Positions 10,985 through 23,900 are shown, numbered from the stretch's first letter. The stretch is DNA of 64,000 bases from Arion vulgaris (GCA_020796225.1 CM036756.1:68383152-68447151); one strand, 5' to 3'. Numbers and translations are program-made. The notes: a model not told the origin generated them from the sequence alone.

Positions 10985-11215
10985 GCGATTTAAGCAGTTT
11001 GGAGTTACCCGTTGTTCAAGTCGAACGGGATGCCTGAGAGGCAGAGTGAGAGGTGTGTTTAATCAGCGAGCCATATGAACCATCACTATATATGCATACT
11101 CTTCGATATCTGTTGGGGGAGACTGAGCACCTATGGGCCTGCCCGGAGTGCAATGACGTCAGTTTAGTAACCAATAACCAATACCAGTAAATGTGACAAA
11201 TCGTTTGCTTCATTG
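10985..11215 (-). mobile_element. SINE-J, minus copy of an inverted pair
   Basis: It reads ACCCGTTGTTCAAGTCGAAC, GGCAGAGTGAGAGGTGTGTT, CCCGGAGTGCAATGACGTCA, AACCAATAACCAATA. This is the reverse complement of 28215-28412. Together with 11224-11432 it forms a head-to-head pair. Confidence 0.8.
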
Positions 11216-11223
11216 ATATGAAT

Positions 11224-11432
11224 TCTCTTATATCTGTTATTGGTTACTCGGAACCAACTTAATATCACTCTGGACAGGCTCATATGTATACAGTCTCTAA
11301 CAACATATGTCTAAGGGTATGCATACCGATGCTTGCTGTGGTCGCTGGTTAAAAACATTCATCACTCTGCCTCTCAGTATCCAATTCTACTTGTACAGCG
11401 TGTAATTTCAAACTCCTTAAATCGCTTAATAG
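11224..11432 (+). mobile_element. SINE-J, plus copy of the inverted pair
   Basis: It begins TATCTGTTATTGGTTACTCG and ends near AACTCCTTAAATCGCTT. It shares the order of blocks with 28215-28412 but is more diverged (for example GGACAGGCTCATATGTATAC). The two J copies face each other across a short spacer. Confidence 0.72.
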
Positions 11433-11475
11433 ATTCAACCACAATTTGAGCGTCATCATCTAACAGGAGGTCACC

Positions 11476-11641
11476 CAGTAGCGGCTCGTCATTAGGGGCC
11501 AGTAGGGCCGGGTCCCACCAAAAATAAAGTGTAACGTGTATTTATTATTTTATACATTTAAATATTTTCTAACCGAAACCATGATTTTTTGGAAAATATA
11601 TGTCTGGCCCCACCAACAAAAATGATCACCAGCCGCCACTG
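11476..11641 (+). mobile_element. hAT-type MITE, 166 bp, copy 1
   Basis: Terminal inverted repeats CAGTAGCGGCTCGT and AGCCGCCACTG bound the element. An exact 8-bp duplication AGGTCACC flanks it (11468-11475 and 11642-11649). An 8-bp target duplication with CAG...CTG ends is the hallmark of hAT transposons. There is no coding capacity, so it depends on a transposase elsewhere. Confidence 0.92.
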
Positions 11642-11704
11642 AGGTCACCATAGTCATTTTCGGTAAGTTTAAATATAGGTTCCGCACTCTTGGACTCAAA
11701 ATCA

Positions 11705-11865
11705 ACTTTAGCTTAAGCGGCAGCAGTGAGCTCGATCACAATCCAAGTGTACCTGGTTCAAACTCCGAGCAGGCAGTTCGGAAGCAAATTAGTTTCCGTG
11801 AGATTTTTGCGAAAGGTAAAAATATACCTCACCATTCAGAAAGCAATGACAAACAACTTAACTTT
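11705..11865 (+). mobile_element. SINE-Q copy, plus strand
   Basis: GAGCTCGATCACAATCC, TACCTGGTTCAAACTCCGAG (B box) and AAATTAGTTTCCGTGAGATT read as the reverse complement of the copies at 17500 and 35344. The tRNA-like head comes first here. Confidence 0.78.
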
Positions 11866-12868
11866 TAATTGGTGCCTAGAAAATCGTCGACTCGTTTACT
11901 GTGGTTAATGGCTATGTTCTATAAAGGATATGCCGCGATTTTCATTTCATTTATTGTACGCTCGTGTAGAGATGTTGATATAGACAGAAGAAGTAATTAT
12001 GCTAGAAGACAAGAGAAAGACACAGAACCGAGATACACGAGAACTAGACACTCAGAGAAAGAGTTGCGCAGATAGGGATACACCAACCATTGGATACGAT
12101 GAAAGAAGTACATACGCACACACATATGTATATATGTGTACATGTACATCCATACAGTTACATACACTCTCGTACACACACATTCAAATTACAACCTGCA
12201 CACATACACACACTTCCAATATACAATCAATACTAATCAATCTTTCAAATTCATTGATCTTGAACATAGCGAGAGCTAATATTACGTTTCCCACCTACCC
12301 GTGGCACATTTACACCTGACAATCAATTAACTGTCCTTCAATTTTTCCACCAGTAAAATTAAACTTCTAATATTGAAATGTGTTAACGAACTGAAACATC
12401 CCCAGCATTTGATTGCTAATGTCGTATTCAAACAAGAGAAGTCGACAAATCATTAAGGAGGGACTATTTCGCTGTCACACTATCTAGCCACAAACAAAGC
12501 TTTGCCTAAACAGTAAAAAGGTATTTTCCCAACACATGTATGGTCTTTCACCTGGCAGAGATGTTAAACATCAATGAATTGGTGGTAATTGTCCGGGTGC
12601 TGAGAGCGGACTGATGAGTAAAAAAGTACCGGACGGTATTGCTAGTTCTGATAGAAACTTCACACGATGCATATTATCGATCTCATTTTACGGTCATTGT
12701 TAGAAAAATCATCAGAAGGTCGAGCCAACACCGGTAGTTATAATTGCGCAGAAACGGGAACTGAGAGTGAATGCTTTTGAAACAAGGTCTTACATTGCAG
12801 CCATTAAATAACAAGATCTTGCTCTGGGAAGTAGATTGCAACAATTTTATTTTGTAACGGAAGTGTTA
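11866..12868. other. Unassigned sequence with CA/TA-rich tract
   Basis: A degenerate (CA)n/(TA)n tract runs at about 12108-12215. Small open frames on both strands across it are low complexity. I see no gene in the remainder. Confidence 0.55.
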
Positions 12869-12869
12869 T

Positions 12870-13020
12870 CGTATTATAGAGTGTGCAGGATATGAAAGGA
12901 TGATCACGGAAAGGTGGACCTCAGAGATAACAGAGGCGACGAAAAACACTGTTTATGAAGGGCACACAAAATCCCGTTCTAGAAATATCTTCTTATCCTA
13001 GCAGCAGATCACAAACTTCA
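12870..13020 (+). mobile_element. LINE-C 3' end, plus strand
   Basis: AGGTGGACCTCAGAGATAAC, AGAGGCGACGAAAAACACTG and AAATCCCGTTCTAGAAAT match the LINE-C tail at 8575-8765. It faces the minus-strand piece at 13055. Confidence 0.8.
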
Positions 13021-13054
13021 ATAGATAAGCCTTGATCGAAAAATTAGTTTACTT

Positions 13055-13125
13055 TTCTTTCTTTCTTTTCTCAAATCCTATTTTACCTCACAGAATCAGG
13101 ATAAGATGAGATTTCTAGCACGGAC
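13055..13125 (-). mobile_element. LINE-C tail, minus strand, short
   Basis: TCTCAAATCCTATTTTACCTC followed by ACAGAATCAGGATAAGATGA matches the plus-strand start of the minus copies at 37068 and 57160. It forms an inverted arrangement with 12870-13020. Confidence 0.7.
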
Positions 13126-13415
13126 ATTTGGTTACCGGTTTACCAATAATCAGTTTAGTAAGAAACGAAAGTGAAACAGAACATGCAAATACTGTTACTA
13201 AATATTATATTAAGTGCAAATAGACTAATCGAAATAACGTTTTTCATTATTTCATAAAGAAATGTATGTAAACTGAAGATAAACAACATCTAGAGCACCA
13301 CCAGTATGTGCATATGTTCTACCAACGAACTGAATATTGCTTACACAGTAACGTCGGTGACGTTAACAATTCTTTCCTACACTTAAAAGTCGAGTTATCT
13401 ATATTTAGAACTGCT
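13126..13415. other. Unassigned sequence
   Basis: Nothing recognised. Confidence 0.5.
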
Positions 13416-13433
13416 CTCTCTCTCTCTCTCTCT

Positions 13434-13483
<50 letters not shown>

Positions 13484-13485
13484 TC

Positions 13486-13511
<26 letters not shown>
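13416..13511. repeat. Compound microsatellite (CT)n-(AT)n-(CT)n
   Basis: A CT run of about 19 bp, then about 43 bp of AT, then CT with one interruption. The 76- and 78-codon frames over it on both strands are artefacts. Confidence 0.97.
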
Positions 13512-13516
<5 letters not shown>

Positions 13517-13844
13517 CTTAACACGGATTGGAACATAGGCCCTCAACCAACTCATGCCAAATCTTCCTATCTCTAGCTATCTCCTGTAGCTCCCTCCAGC
13601 TCTTATTTATATTGTTGATCTCGTCTTCAAATCTCGTCTCCATGTATTTCTCGGCCTTCCCTTCGCCTGTCCCTGTGAGTTCCAGGAAAATATCCTTCTA
13701 TGATATATTCCCCTCAGGCTATCGTGAAGTGTGTCCTATCCAGCGGCAACGTCTTTTTTTAACCTCTTGGTTCACTGGAATCTGTCTTGTTCTCTCTCTC
13801 TCACTATATATGAATTTTATTGAATATCATCATTGCACTTAGGA
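13512..13844. other. Unassigned, possible minus-strand LINE tail
   Basis: Unusually pyrimidine-rich. On the minus strand, AGATAGGAAGATTTGGCATG, GAGATTTGAAGACGAGATC and CTGGAGGGAGCTACAGGAGAT have the look of a LINE C-terminal tail, but I find no second copy here. A 104-codon plus-strand frame is not supported. Confidence 0.4.
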
Positions 13845-14110
13845 TTGTTGCTGGAGCTATGGAATTCGTTCTTTGTTAAAGTCTTGGTAATTGGTGTGTC
13901 ATTTCTGCAGAGAGGGACCGAGCCAGATGTGGTTAATCCCGGTGCAATGAAGCCAGTCTTTAGGCTAAGACCTTATTGACTTAGTTAATAACCCCATGTG
14001 ATCCAATCTCTTTCTTACATAGAAAGATCTCAGAAGCAGTTCACAAACTCAGTAGTGCAAGGGAAGGTTCCTGATGCAATTTGAAAGTGGTTAAAAAGTA
14101 GTAGGAGTTT
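13845..14110 (+). mobile_element. SINE-P copy, uninterrupted body, head missing
   Basis: GTTGCTGGAGCTATGGAATT, GTGTGTCATTTCTGCAGAGA and TCTTTCTTACATAGAAAGAT give the body and 3' half in one piece. This copy is the reference that shows the copy at 6085 is split. The tRNA-like head is not seen. Confidence 0.8.
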
Positions 14111-14317
14111 TGTTATTAATTTTAATGTATGTGATCTTGCAGTGACTTTCCAGCATACTCTTGTAGATTTGAAAATAACAAGATATCTTTTATTTTTTTC
14201 AACTTGAATACAGGACGTGTTTTATCGTCCGTCTTTGATAGGACTAGGAGCTCGATCTCACCTACATTTAGATCAGGTATTACTGGAAAAATATAGCAAT
14301 TATTTCACACTGAAAAC

Positions 14318-14760
14318 GAGTACTTTTTGTAACGAGAGGCGTGAACTGTACCTCAACTCTATTAAAATCCCCAAATACGAGTACTTTTTGTAACGAGAGG
14401 CGTGAACTGTACCTCAACTCCATTAAAATCCCCAAATATGAGTACTTTTTGTAACGAGAGGCGTGAACTGTACCTCAACTCCATTAAAATCCCCAAATAC
14501 GAGTACTTTTTGTAACGAGAGGCGTGAACTGTACCTCAACTCCATTAAAATCCCCAAATACGAGTACTTTTTGTAACGAGAGGCGTGAACTGTACCTCAA
14601 CTCCATTAAAATCCCCAAATACAGTACTTTTGTAACGAGATAAGTTTCTTACCCCTGAGTTTTTTAAGAGAGTGAACTCCAATATTAAAATCCAAATGAT
14701 ACTGTAGAACGAACTATCACCATTAAACCCCAAACGAGTATTTTGTAACGAGCAATGACT
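14318..14760. repeat. 61-bp minisatellite, 5 clean and about 2 decayed copies
   Basis: The unit starts GAGTACTTTTTGTAACGAGA and ends ATTAAAATCCCCAAATAC. Spacing is exactly 61 bp from 14318 onward. From about 14630 to 14760 copies carry many small deletions. A minus-strand frame across the end is incidental. Confidence 0.95.
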
Positions 14761-14929
14761 GTTAGGTTTTCCAAAGATAAATATAAACCTAGCACAATAT
14801 TCTCCAAAATGTCACATGATATGACAAACGAAATATCACCTTATTTAAGCAAACATGTCATCGATTTATAACATCAATGACATCATTTAAGGAAAAAGAA
14901 AATCACTTTATCATAACCTGAGGTATAAT

Positions 14930-15080
14930 GAGAAATATGGTGTTAGGCTCATATTTTTCTTTGACCAGGATGTTTTGTCAACACTACACAAGCAGTGTTT
15001 GCTTCCCAGTATTTCTCTGATACCGAATGGAAGCTGGGTCGACCTGAGATCCGGTATGGTCGGAACAAAAAAAGTGTTTT
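14930..15080 (-). mobile_element. SINE-R copy, decayed, minus strand
   Basis: TGGTGTTAGGCTCATATTTT, CTTCCCAGTATTTCTCTGATACC and AAGCTGGGTCGACCTGAGA follow the order of 29190-29340 with many substitutions. Confidence 0.6.
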
Positions 15081-15179
15081 CACTAGAGGAGAATAAAGAG
15101 TTTTATGAACACTAGGAAAAACCAACGAATGTGATCAAGAAATAGACAATGTGCTAGTAATTTCAGGAACTTCCGGAAA

Positions 15180-15325
15180 AAACAAATTACCAAACACAGG
15201 ATTCGAACCACGAACCTTCATTTCTTATGGCACCAATTGCCTAGCCCTACAGACGAGCGTTTCTAAAAATACAACCAGCTAGAAAAGTTTGTGAATTCGA
15301 ATCCTATGTTTGGTAATGTGTATTC
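15180..15325. mobile_element. Two facing tRNA-like SINE pieces
   Basis: The minus strand at about 15190-15265 has a perfect GGTTCGAATCC B box. On the plus strand near 15289, GAATTCGAATCCTATGTTTGG repeats the same block inverted. The two form a short inverted repeat around CCAAACA(C/T)AGGATTCGAA. No functional tRNA cloverleaf is claimed. Confidence 0.55.
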
Positions 15326-15815
15326 TCTTTATGGACTTTGTTGTTGCAGGGATAATGTACCTGAGAATAAAGTGCATTAACCACACTGCCCATTGCTGCT
15401 CTATTTGCATAATTGCATCGTCATATTTACTTACACCATACTGATACATCACCCTTTGACCTTAAATAACCTTTTAAACTAATAACAATATTTGATTGAC
15501 GGAAGAGGAGCATGATACACAGAGCAAATGTTGATAACGTGACAATAGCTGGAATAAAATGTGTTTCTATACACCAGAGAGAATTCAATGGCAGTCGTCA
15601 ACATATTACTTGTATGCGTAATTCCTATTGAAGCAAGAGATGGTCAATGTAGTTGATCTTCTAGTTGACAGACTGCACTAAATAATTCATATTATTTCGT
15701 GGTTGGTATTTTATGTAGTGATCTGCGTTGTATTTGTTGCATCAGCCATATAGCATAACTCAGAATCAAAGAAAAATGGCTGATGTTACAAATAAGAAGG
15801 AAAAATTAAAGTATT
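15326..15815. other. Unassigned sequence
   Basis: No gene or recognised repeat. Confidence 0.5.
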
Positions 15816-15819
15816 TTGG

Positions 15820-16035
15820 AAATATAAATAGAAACAAAGGGTTGAAGAAGACCAATATGGAAGGATGCATCCATGCAAATAGATGATGAGGAAGACCATG
15901 GAAAAGATGGATTCAGGATGTAACTGTTGATTTGAGCATGCCTGCAGAGGGGAGACAACTGGTCTATAAGAGAGAGATTCAGAAGGACTATTAGGGTGTC
16001 AAAGTCCTGCTCAGGACAAGTTATCTGATGACGAT
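15820..16035 (+). mobile_element. LINE-E 3' tail
   Basis: ATGGAAGGATGCATCCATGC, GAGGAAGACCATGGAAAAGA (Gly-Arg-Pro region), TGCAGAGGGGAGACAACTGG and AGTCCTGCTCAGGACAAG followed by GATGACGAT match 56800-56905 in the distal half. It is a frame-broken reverse transcriptase C-terminus. Confidence 0.78.
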
Positions 16036-16189
16036 CTGCCTTTAACTTTGTGGGATTTTGGGTATGATATTCCGCATAGTGTCATGTTTCAATATGTGAC
16101 CAGAATATTGGAAACTGAACCTCAAATGGTCAGATTTCAGACCCAATACACAAATAAGACAAGAGACCAAGCAAGAAAATGTATCAAAT

Positions 16190-16462
16190 TTTATAAGAAA
16201 GCGCGCTGGAACTACATCGGCCACACACTTAGAATGGATGAGAGAAGACTCTTACCAATCCTCATATGGACACCAGAGGGAAAAGAAAACGAGGAAGACC
16301 AAGAGAGACTCTGCGTAGAACCATCATCAGAGAAGGCTCAACGATGGGCCTAGTAAACATTAAAGACTTAAAACAAATAGCAACGAACCGCGAGACATGG
16401 AGAGCTATGACCTCTGCCCTTTGCGCCGCCCACAGGCCCAAGAGGAAAGACTAACTAACTAA
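16190..16462 (+). mobile_element. LINE-D 3' end, best copy
   Basis: Two overlapping frames encode YKKARWNYIGHTLRMDERRL, then after a one-base shift GKRKRGRPRETLRRTIIREG, STMGLVNIKDLKQIATNRET and HRPKRKD with stop, followed by (TAAC)n. It pairs with 4631-4915 and allows each copy's frameshifts to be recognised. Confidence 0.9.
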
Positions 16463-16599
16463 CTTTATTTATCTAAATATTGTTCTTCACTTTTCATAAA
16501 TTTTAAACAATTCTTATTTGGTTTCCTTTGCGTCTTTGATATGTGGACAATGATTCTAATAAGAAAAAAGGATTATGACTAGTAAATCGTTACAGAACG

Positions 16600-16920
16600 A
16601 CAAGAGCAGAAATAACATAACTCCAATAGCCACTTTCTTGTAGAGTTGACATCCTCTTCATCATTAGTCATCGGCGCGTTCAAGAGCCCATAAGGCAGAG
16701 ACAAGAAATTCTAACTCAATTCGATCTTGTGCCTTTATTTCTATCGCAAACTTAGTCCTATTCATAACTTTCAATTCTGCTTCAAATCTTCTTCTCCGTG
16801 TGCCTATGTATCCTATTTCTCCCCTACTCTGTTGTGCCCATTGCATTGTATGCCTTTGCTGTCTTTCTTTTCTCATACTGAAAGCATGTTCAACTCATCG
16901 CCATTGTATCTTTTATACAT
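16600..16920 (-). mobile_element. LINE-V reverse-transcriptase C-terminus, minus strand
   Basis: A 70-codon frame (16664-16876) ends KAQDRIELEFLVSALWALER followed by ADD and stop. Upstream it reads RRRRFEAELKVMNRTKFAI. The AQDR-x-E-x-x-x-LVSAL(W/C)A ending is the usual C-terminus of RTE-like LINE proteins. Upstream coding lies truncated near 16920. Confidence 0.75.
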
Positions 16921-16950
16921 CTTTATCTGTCTTCCAGACACATATATAGA

Positions 16951-17125
16951 TGCGGTATATTTTCTCAGAATGATGCAAGTCTTCAAAATGTCGCCGCTTA
17001 AATGTTTTTTTTCCTTTAAAATAACCTTCAATTGTGATTCTGATTTCGCTACTTATGCCGCCCCCTTATAGTCCGCCTGATGCGGCCGCCTCTCTGTACC
17101 ATAGCAACGGCACGGCCCTGCTTCC
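16951..17125 (-). repeat. Dispersed repeat W, minus strand
   Basis: ATATTTTCTCAGAATGATGC, CCTTCAATTGTGATTCTGAT and GCCTGATGCGGCCGCC are the reverse complement of 52903-53075. The end AGGGCCGT is shared in both. No target duplication could be fixed. Confidence 0.75.
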
Positions 17126-17499
17126 AGACCAGTCAGACCTTGAAGTCTGATGTTGCTAATCATTACCATAAAAGTTTCTTCGAATCCGCTAGACATACTT
17201 TCTATTCTTCATTGGCATTTTGTGGGAGTTTTTTATGTCTCTGTTTCTATAGCTGTTTGCTTTTTTAAATTTACTCTGACGGGTAGCTGGTCTCACGGGC
17301 ACATCCTCTTAAACGCCTTTTACGACATTCGTTGAGAGGAGACAGTGATTCTATTCTTAGCTATCTCGAAAATTACACGGGGGGAGAGGTGGTGTAGAGC
17401 TAGAACCAATAATAAGAAGGAAAGATATCTGAACAAATTGAAACACAAAAGACAATGTCAACAAATATTTAATATAGGTTAGTCTAACCTAACTTGAAA
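17126..17499. other. Unassigned sequence
   Basis: Nothing recognised. Two overlapping short plus-strand frames lack support. Confidence 0.5.
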
Positions 17500-17750
17500 A
17501 TGAAAATCGTGGCATATCCTCTACATGACGTAGCCATCAACCACAGTAAACGAGTCGTTGATTTTTCTAGGCATCACTTATACGTTCAGTAGTTTGCCAT
17601 TGCTTTCTGAATGGCGAGGTCTATTTTTACCTTTTGTAAAAATCCCACGGAAACGAATTTGCTTCAAACTTGCCCACCTTGGGGTTTGAACCAGGTACGC
17701 TTGGGTTTGTGATCAAGCTCACTACCGCTTGAGCTACAGACGCTCACAAT
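17500..17750 (-). mobile_element. SINE-Q, near full length, minus strand
   Basis: On the minus strand it begins with GAGCGTCTGTAGCTCAAGCG (A-box region) and GTACCTGGTTCAAACCCCAA (B box). It then runs through the body to GGATATGCCACGATTTTCAT. It aligns along its whole length with 35344-35597. Confidence 0.87.
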
Positions 17751-17930
17751 ACAGCCTAACTTATCAATATAGTTTATCTCATTAACGGACTGTGTCACTT
17801 CTTTGAGGAAATTTGTTTTTTCCATTTCTTGTTATATGTTAACGTAGAATTATATATTAAATGATCGTTAACTCGAAAAAGCGAATACTTGTTGTAGAAA
17901 CTCATTACAATTCAAGTATAACTGAAAGAA
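17751..17930. other. Unassigned spacer before satellite
   Basis: AT-rich. The first degenerate satellite monomer appears at about 17931 (GGTAAACTATGTAACATATC). Confidence 0.5.
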
Positions 17931-20900
17931 TGGTAAACTATGTAACATATCAATATAAGGAAAGAATGCAGTAAAACTATGTAACAATATCAATATAAGG
18001 AAAGACTGCAGTAAACTATGTAAATATCAATATAAGGAAAGAATGCAGTAAAACTATGTAACAATATCAATATAAGGAAAGACTGCAGTAAAACTATGTA
18101 ACAATATCAATATAAGGAAAGACTGCAGTAAAACTATGTAAATATCAATATAAGGAAAGAATGCAGTAAAACTATGTAACAATATCAATATAAGGAAAGA
18201 CTGCAGTAAAACTATGTAACAATATCAATATAAGGAAAGACTGCAGTAAAACTATGTAACAATATCAATATAAGGAAAGACTGCAGTAAAACTATGTAAC
18301 AATATCAATATAAGGAAAGACTGCAGTAAAACTATGTAGCAATATCAATATAAGGAAAGAATGCAGTAAAACTATGTAACAATATCAATATAAGGAAAGA
18401 CTGCAGTAAAACTATGTACCAATATAAGGAAAGACTGCAGTAAAACTATGTAGCAATATCAATATAAGGAAAGACTGCAGTAAAACTATGTAGCAATATC
18501 AATATAAGGAAAGACTGCAGTAAAACTATGTAACAATATCAATATAAGGAAAGACTGCAGTAAAACTATGTAGCAATATCAATATAAGGAAAGACTGCAG
18601 TAAAACTATGTAACAATATCAATATAAGGAAAGACTGCAGTAAAACTATGTAGCAATATCAATATAAGGAAAGACTGCAGTAAAACTATGTAGCAATATC
18701 AATATAAGGAAAGAATGCAGTAAAACTATGTAACAATATCAATATAAGGAAAGACTGCAGTAAAACTATGTAGCAATATCAATATAAGGAAAGACTGCAG
18801 TAAAACTATGTAACAATATCAATATAAGGAAAGACTGCAGTAAAACTATGTAGCAATATCAATATAAGGAAAGACTGCAGTAAAACTATGTAACAATATC
18901 AATATAAGGAAAGACTGCAGTAAAACTATGTACCAATATCAATATAAGGAAAGACTGCAGTAAAACTATGTAACAATATCAATATAAGGAAAGACTGCAG
19001 TAAAACTATGTAACAATATCAATATAAGGAAAGACTGCAGTAAAACTATGTAACAATATCAATATAAGGAAAGACTGCAGTAAAACTATGTAACAATATC
19101 AATATAAGGAAAGACTGCAGTAAAACTATGTAACAATATCAATATAAGGAAAGACTGCAGTAAAACTATGTAACAATATCAATATAAGGAAAGACTGCAG
19201 TAAAACTATGTAACAATATCAATAAAAGGGAAAAGAATGCAGTAAAACTATGTAACAATATCAATATAAGGAAAGACTGCAGTAAAACTATGTAACAATA
19301 TCAATATAAGGAAAGAATGCAGTAAAACTATGTAACAATATCAATATAAGGAAAGACTGCAGTAAAACTATGTAACAATATCAATATAAGGAAAGAATGC
19401 AGTAAAACTATGTAACAATATCAATATAAGGAAAGACTGCAGTAAAACTATGTAACAATATCAATATAAGGAAAGACTGCAGTAAAACTATGTAACAATA
19501 TCAATATAAGGAAAGAATGCAGTAAAACTATGTAACAATATCAATATAAGGAAAGACTGCAGTAAAACTATGTAACAATATCAATATAAGGAAAGACTGC
19601 AGTAAAACTATGTAACAATATCAATATAAGGAAAGACTGCAGTAAAACTATGTAGCAATATCAATATAAGGAAAGACTGTAGTAAAACTATGTAACAATA
19701 TCAATATAAGGAAAGACTGCAGTAAAACTATGTAACAATATCAAAATAAGGAAAGACTGCAGTAAAACTATGTAACAATATCAATATAAGGAAAGACTGC
19801 AGTAAAACTATGTAACAATATCAATATAAGGAAAGACTGCAGTAAAACTATGAAACAATATCAATATAAGGAAAGACTGCAGTAAAACTATGTACCAATA
19901 TCAATATAAGGAAAGACTGCAGTAAAACTATGTAACAATATCAATATAAGGAAAGACTGCAGTAAAACTATGTAACAATATCAATATAAGGAAAGACTGC
20001 AGTAAAACTATGTAACAATATCAATATAAGGAAAGACTGCAGTAAAACTATGTAACAATATCAATATAAGGAAAGACTGCAGTAAAACTATGTAACAATA
20101 TCAATATAAGGAAAGACTGCAGTAAAACTATGTACCAATATCAATATAAGGAAAGACTGCAGTAAAACTATGTAACAATATCAATATAAGGAAAGACTGC
20201 AGTAAAACTATGTAACAATATCAATATAAGGAAAGACTGCAGTAAAACTATGTAACAATATCAATATAAGGAAAGACTGCAGTAAAACTATGTAACAATA
20301 TCAATATAAGGAAAGACTGCAGTAAAACTATGTAACAATATCAATATAATGAAAGACTGCAGTAAAACTATGTAACAATATCAATATAAGGAAAGACTGC
20401 AGTAAAACTATGTAACAATATCAATATAAGGAAAGACTGCAGTAAAACTATGTAACAATATCAATATAAGGAAAGACTGCAGTAAAACTATGTAAACAAT
20501 ATCAATATAAGGAAAGACTGCAGTAAACTATGTAACAATATCAATATAAGGAAAGAATGCAGTAAAACTATGTACCAATATCAATATAAGGAAAGACTGC
20601 AGTAAACTATGACAATATCAATATAAGGAAAGATATACTGACATCAATTGAAAACTGTAAATTAGCAATATCAATATAAGGAAAGACTGCAGTAAAACTA
20701 TGTAACAATATCAATATAAGGAAAGAATGCAGTAAACTATGTAACTAATATCAATATAAGGAAAGAATGCAGTAAAACTATGTAACAATATCAATATAAG
20801 GAAAGAATGCAGTAAAACTATGTAACAATATCAATATAAGGAAAGACTGCAGTAAAACTATGTAAAATATCAATATAAGGAAAGACTGCAGACTAAAATT

Positions 20901-23900
20901 TCTATGTAAAATATCAATTATATAGGAAAGACTGCAGTAAAACTATGTAACAATATCAATATAAGGAAAGACTGCAGTAAAACTATGTAACAATATCAAT
21001 ATAAGGAAAGACTGCAGTAAAACTATGTAACAATATCAATATAAGGAAAGACTGCAGTAAAACTATGTAACAATATCAATATAAGGAAAGACTGCAGTAA
21101 AACTATGTAACAATATCAATATAAGGAAAGACTGCAGTAAAACTATGTAACAATATCAATATAAGGAAAGAATGCAGTAAAACTATGTAACAATATCAAT
21201 ATAAGGAAAGACTGCAGTAAAACTATGTACCAATATCAATATAAGGAAAGACTGCAGTAAAACTATGTAACAATATCAATATAAGGAAAGACTGCAGTAA
21301 AACTATGTAACAATATCAATATAAGGAAAGACTGCAGTAAAACTATGTAACAATATCAATATAAGGAAAGACTGCAGTAAAACTATGTAACAATATCAAT
21401 ATAAGGAAAGACTGCAGTAAAACTATGTAGCAATATCAATATAAGGAAAGACTGCAGTAAAACTATGTAACAATATCAATATAAGGAAAGACTGCAGTAA
21501 AACTATGTAACAATATCAATATAAGGAAAGACTGCAGTAAAACTATGTAACAATATCAATATAAGGAAAGACTGCAGTAAAACTATGTAACAATATCAAT
21601 ATAAGGAAAGACTGCAGTAAAACTATGTAACAATATCAATATAAGGAAAGACTGCAGTAAAACTATGTAACAATATCAATATAAGGAAAGAATGCAGTAA
21701 AACTATGTAACAATATCAATATAAGGAAAGACTGCAGTAAAACTATGTAGCAATATCAATATAAGGAAAGACTGCAGTAAAACTATGTAACAATATCAAT
21801 ATAAGGAAAGACTGCAGTAAACTATGTAATATAAGGAAAGACTGCAGTAAAACTATGTAACAATATCAATATAAGGAAAGACTGCAGTAAAACTATGTAG
21901 CAATATCAATATAAGGAAAGAATGCAGTAAAACTATGTAACAATATCAATATAAGGAAAGAATGCAGTAAAACTATGTAGCAATATCAATATAAGGAAAG
22001 ACTGCAGTAAAACTATGTAACAATATCAATATAAGGAAAGACTGCAGTAAAACTATGTAGCAATATCAATATAAGGAAAGAATGCAGTAAAACTATGTAA
22101 CAATATCAATATAAGGAAAGAATGCAGTAAAACTATGTAGCAATATCAATATAAGGAAAGACTGCAGTAAAACTATGTAACAATATCAATATAAGGAAAG
22201 AATGCAGTAAAACTATGTAACAATATCAATATAAGGAAAGAATGCAGTAAAACTATGTAGCAATATCAATATAAGGAAAGACTGCAGTAAAACTATGTAA
22301 CAATATCAATATAAGGAAAGAATGCAGTAAAACTATGTAACAATATCAATATAAGGAAAGAATGCAGTAAAACTATGTAACAATATCAATATAAGGAAAG
22401 ACTGCAGTAAAACTATGTAGCAATATCAATATAAGGAAAGAATGCAGTAAAACTATGTAACAATATCAATATAAGGAAAGAATGCAGTAAAACTATGTAA
22501 CAATATCAATATAAGGAAAGACTGCAGTAAAACTATGTAGCAATATCAATATAAGGAAAGACTGCAGTAAAACTATGTAGCAATATCAATATAAGGAAAG
22601 ACTGCAGTAAAACTATGTAACAATATCAATATAAGGAAAGACTGCAGTAAAACTATGTAACAATATCAATATAAGGAAAGAATGCAGTAAAACTATGTAA
22701 CAATATCAATATAAGGAAAGAATGCAGTAAAACTATGTAACAATATCAATATAAGGAAAGAATGCAGTAAAACTATGTAACAATATCAATATAAGGAAAG
22801 AATGCAGTAAAACTATGTAACAATATCAATATAAGGAAAGACTGCAGTAAAACTATGTAGCAATATCAATATAAGGAAAGAATGCAGTAAAACTATGTAG
22901 CAATATCAATATAAGGAAAGACTACAGTAAAACTATGTAACAATATCAATATAAGGAAAGACTGCAGTAAAACTATGTAACAATATCAATATAAGGAAAG
23001 ACTGCAGTAAAACTATGTAACAATATCAATATAAGGAAAGACTGCAGTAAAACTATGTAACAATATCAATATAAGGAAAGACTGCAGTAAAACTATGTAA
23101 CAATATCAATATAAGGAAAGAATGCAGTAAAACTATGTAACAATATCAATATAAGGAAAGACTGCAGTAAAACTATGTAGCAATATCAATATAAGGAAAG
23201 ACTGCAGTAAAACTATGTAACAATATCAATATAAGGAAAGACTGCAGTAAAACTATGTAAGTTATAAGGAAAGACTGCAGTAAAACTATGTAACAATATC
23301 AATATAAGGAAAGACTGCAGTAAAACTATGTAGCAATATCAATATAAGGAAAGAATGCAGTAAAACTATGTAACAATATCAATATAAGGAAAGAATGCAG
23401 TAAAACTATGTAGCAATATCAATATAAGGAAAGACTGCAGTAAAACTATGTAACAATATCAATATAAGGAAAGACTGCAGTAAAACTATGTAGCAATATC
23501 AATATAAGGAAAGAATGCAGTAAAACTATGTAACAATATCAATATAAGGAAAGAATGCAGTAAAACTATGTAGCAATATCAATATAAGGAAAGACTGCAG
23601 TAAAACTATGTAACAATATCAATATAAGGAAAGAATGCAGTAAAACTATGTAACAATATCAATATAAGGAAAGAATGCAGTAAAACTATGTAGCAATATC
23701 AATATAAGGAAAGACTGCAGTAAAACTATGTAACAATATCAATATAAGGAAAGAATGCAGTAAAACTATGTAACAATATCAATATAAGGAAAGAATGCAG
23801 TAAAACTATGTAACAATATCAATATAAGGAAAGACTGCAGTAAAACTATGTAGCAATATCAATATAAGGAAAGAATGCAGTAAAACTATGTAACAATATC

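Noticed and set aside
12598..12640. Hammerhead-like CTGATGAG followed by a short stem
   Set aside because: The second core part reads CGGACGG in place of CGAAAC, and no closing stems are evident.
13308..13555. Frames of 76 and 78 codons over the CT/AT microsatellite
   Set aside because: They are low-complexity dinucleotide translation on both strands.
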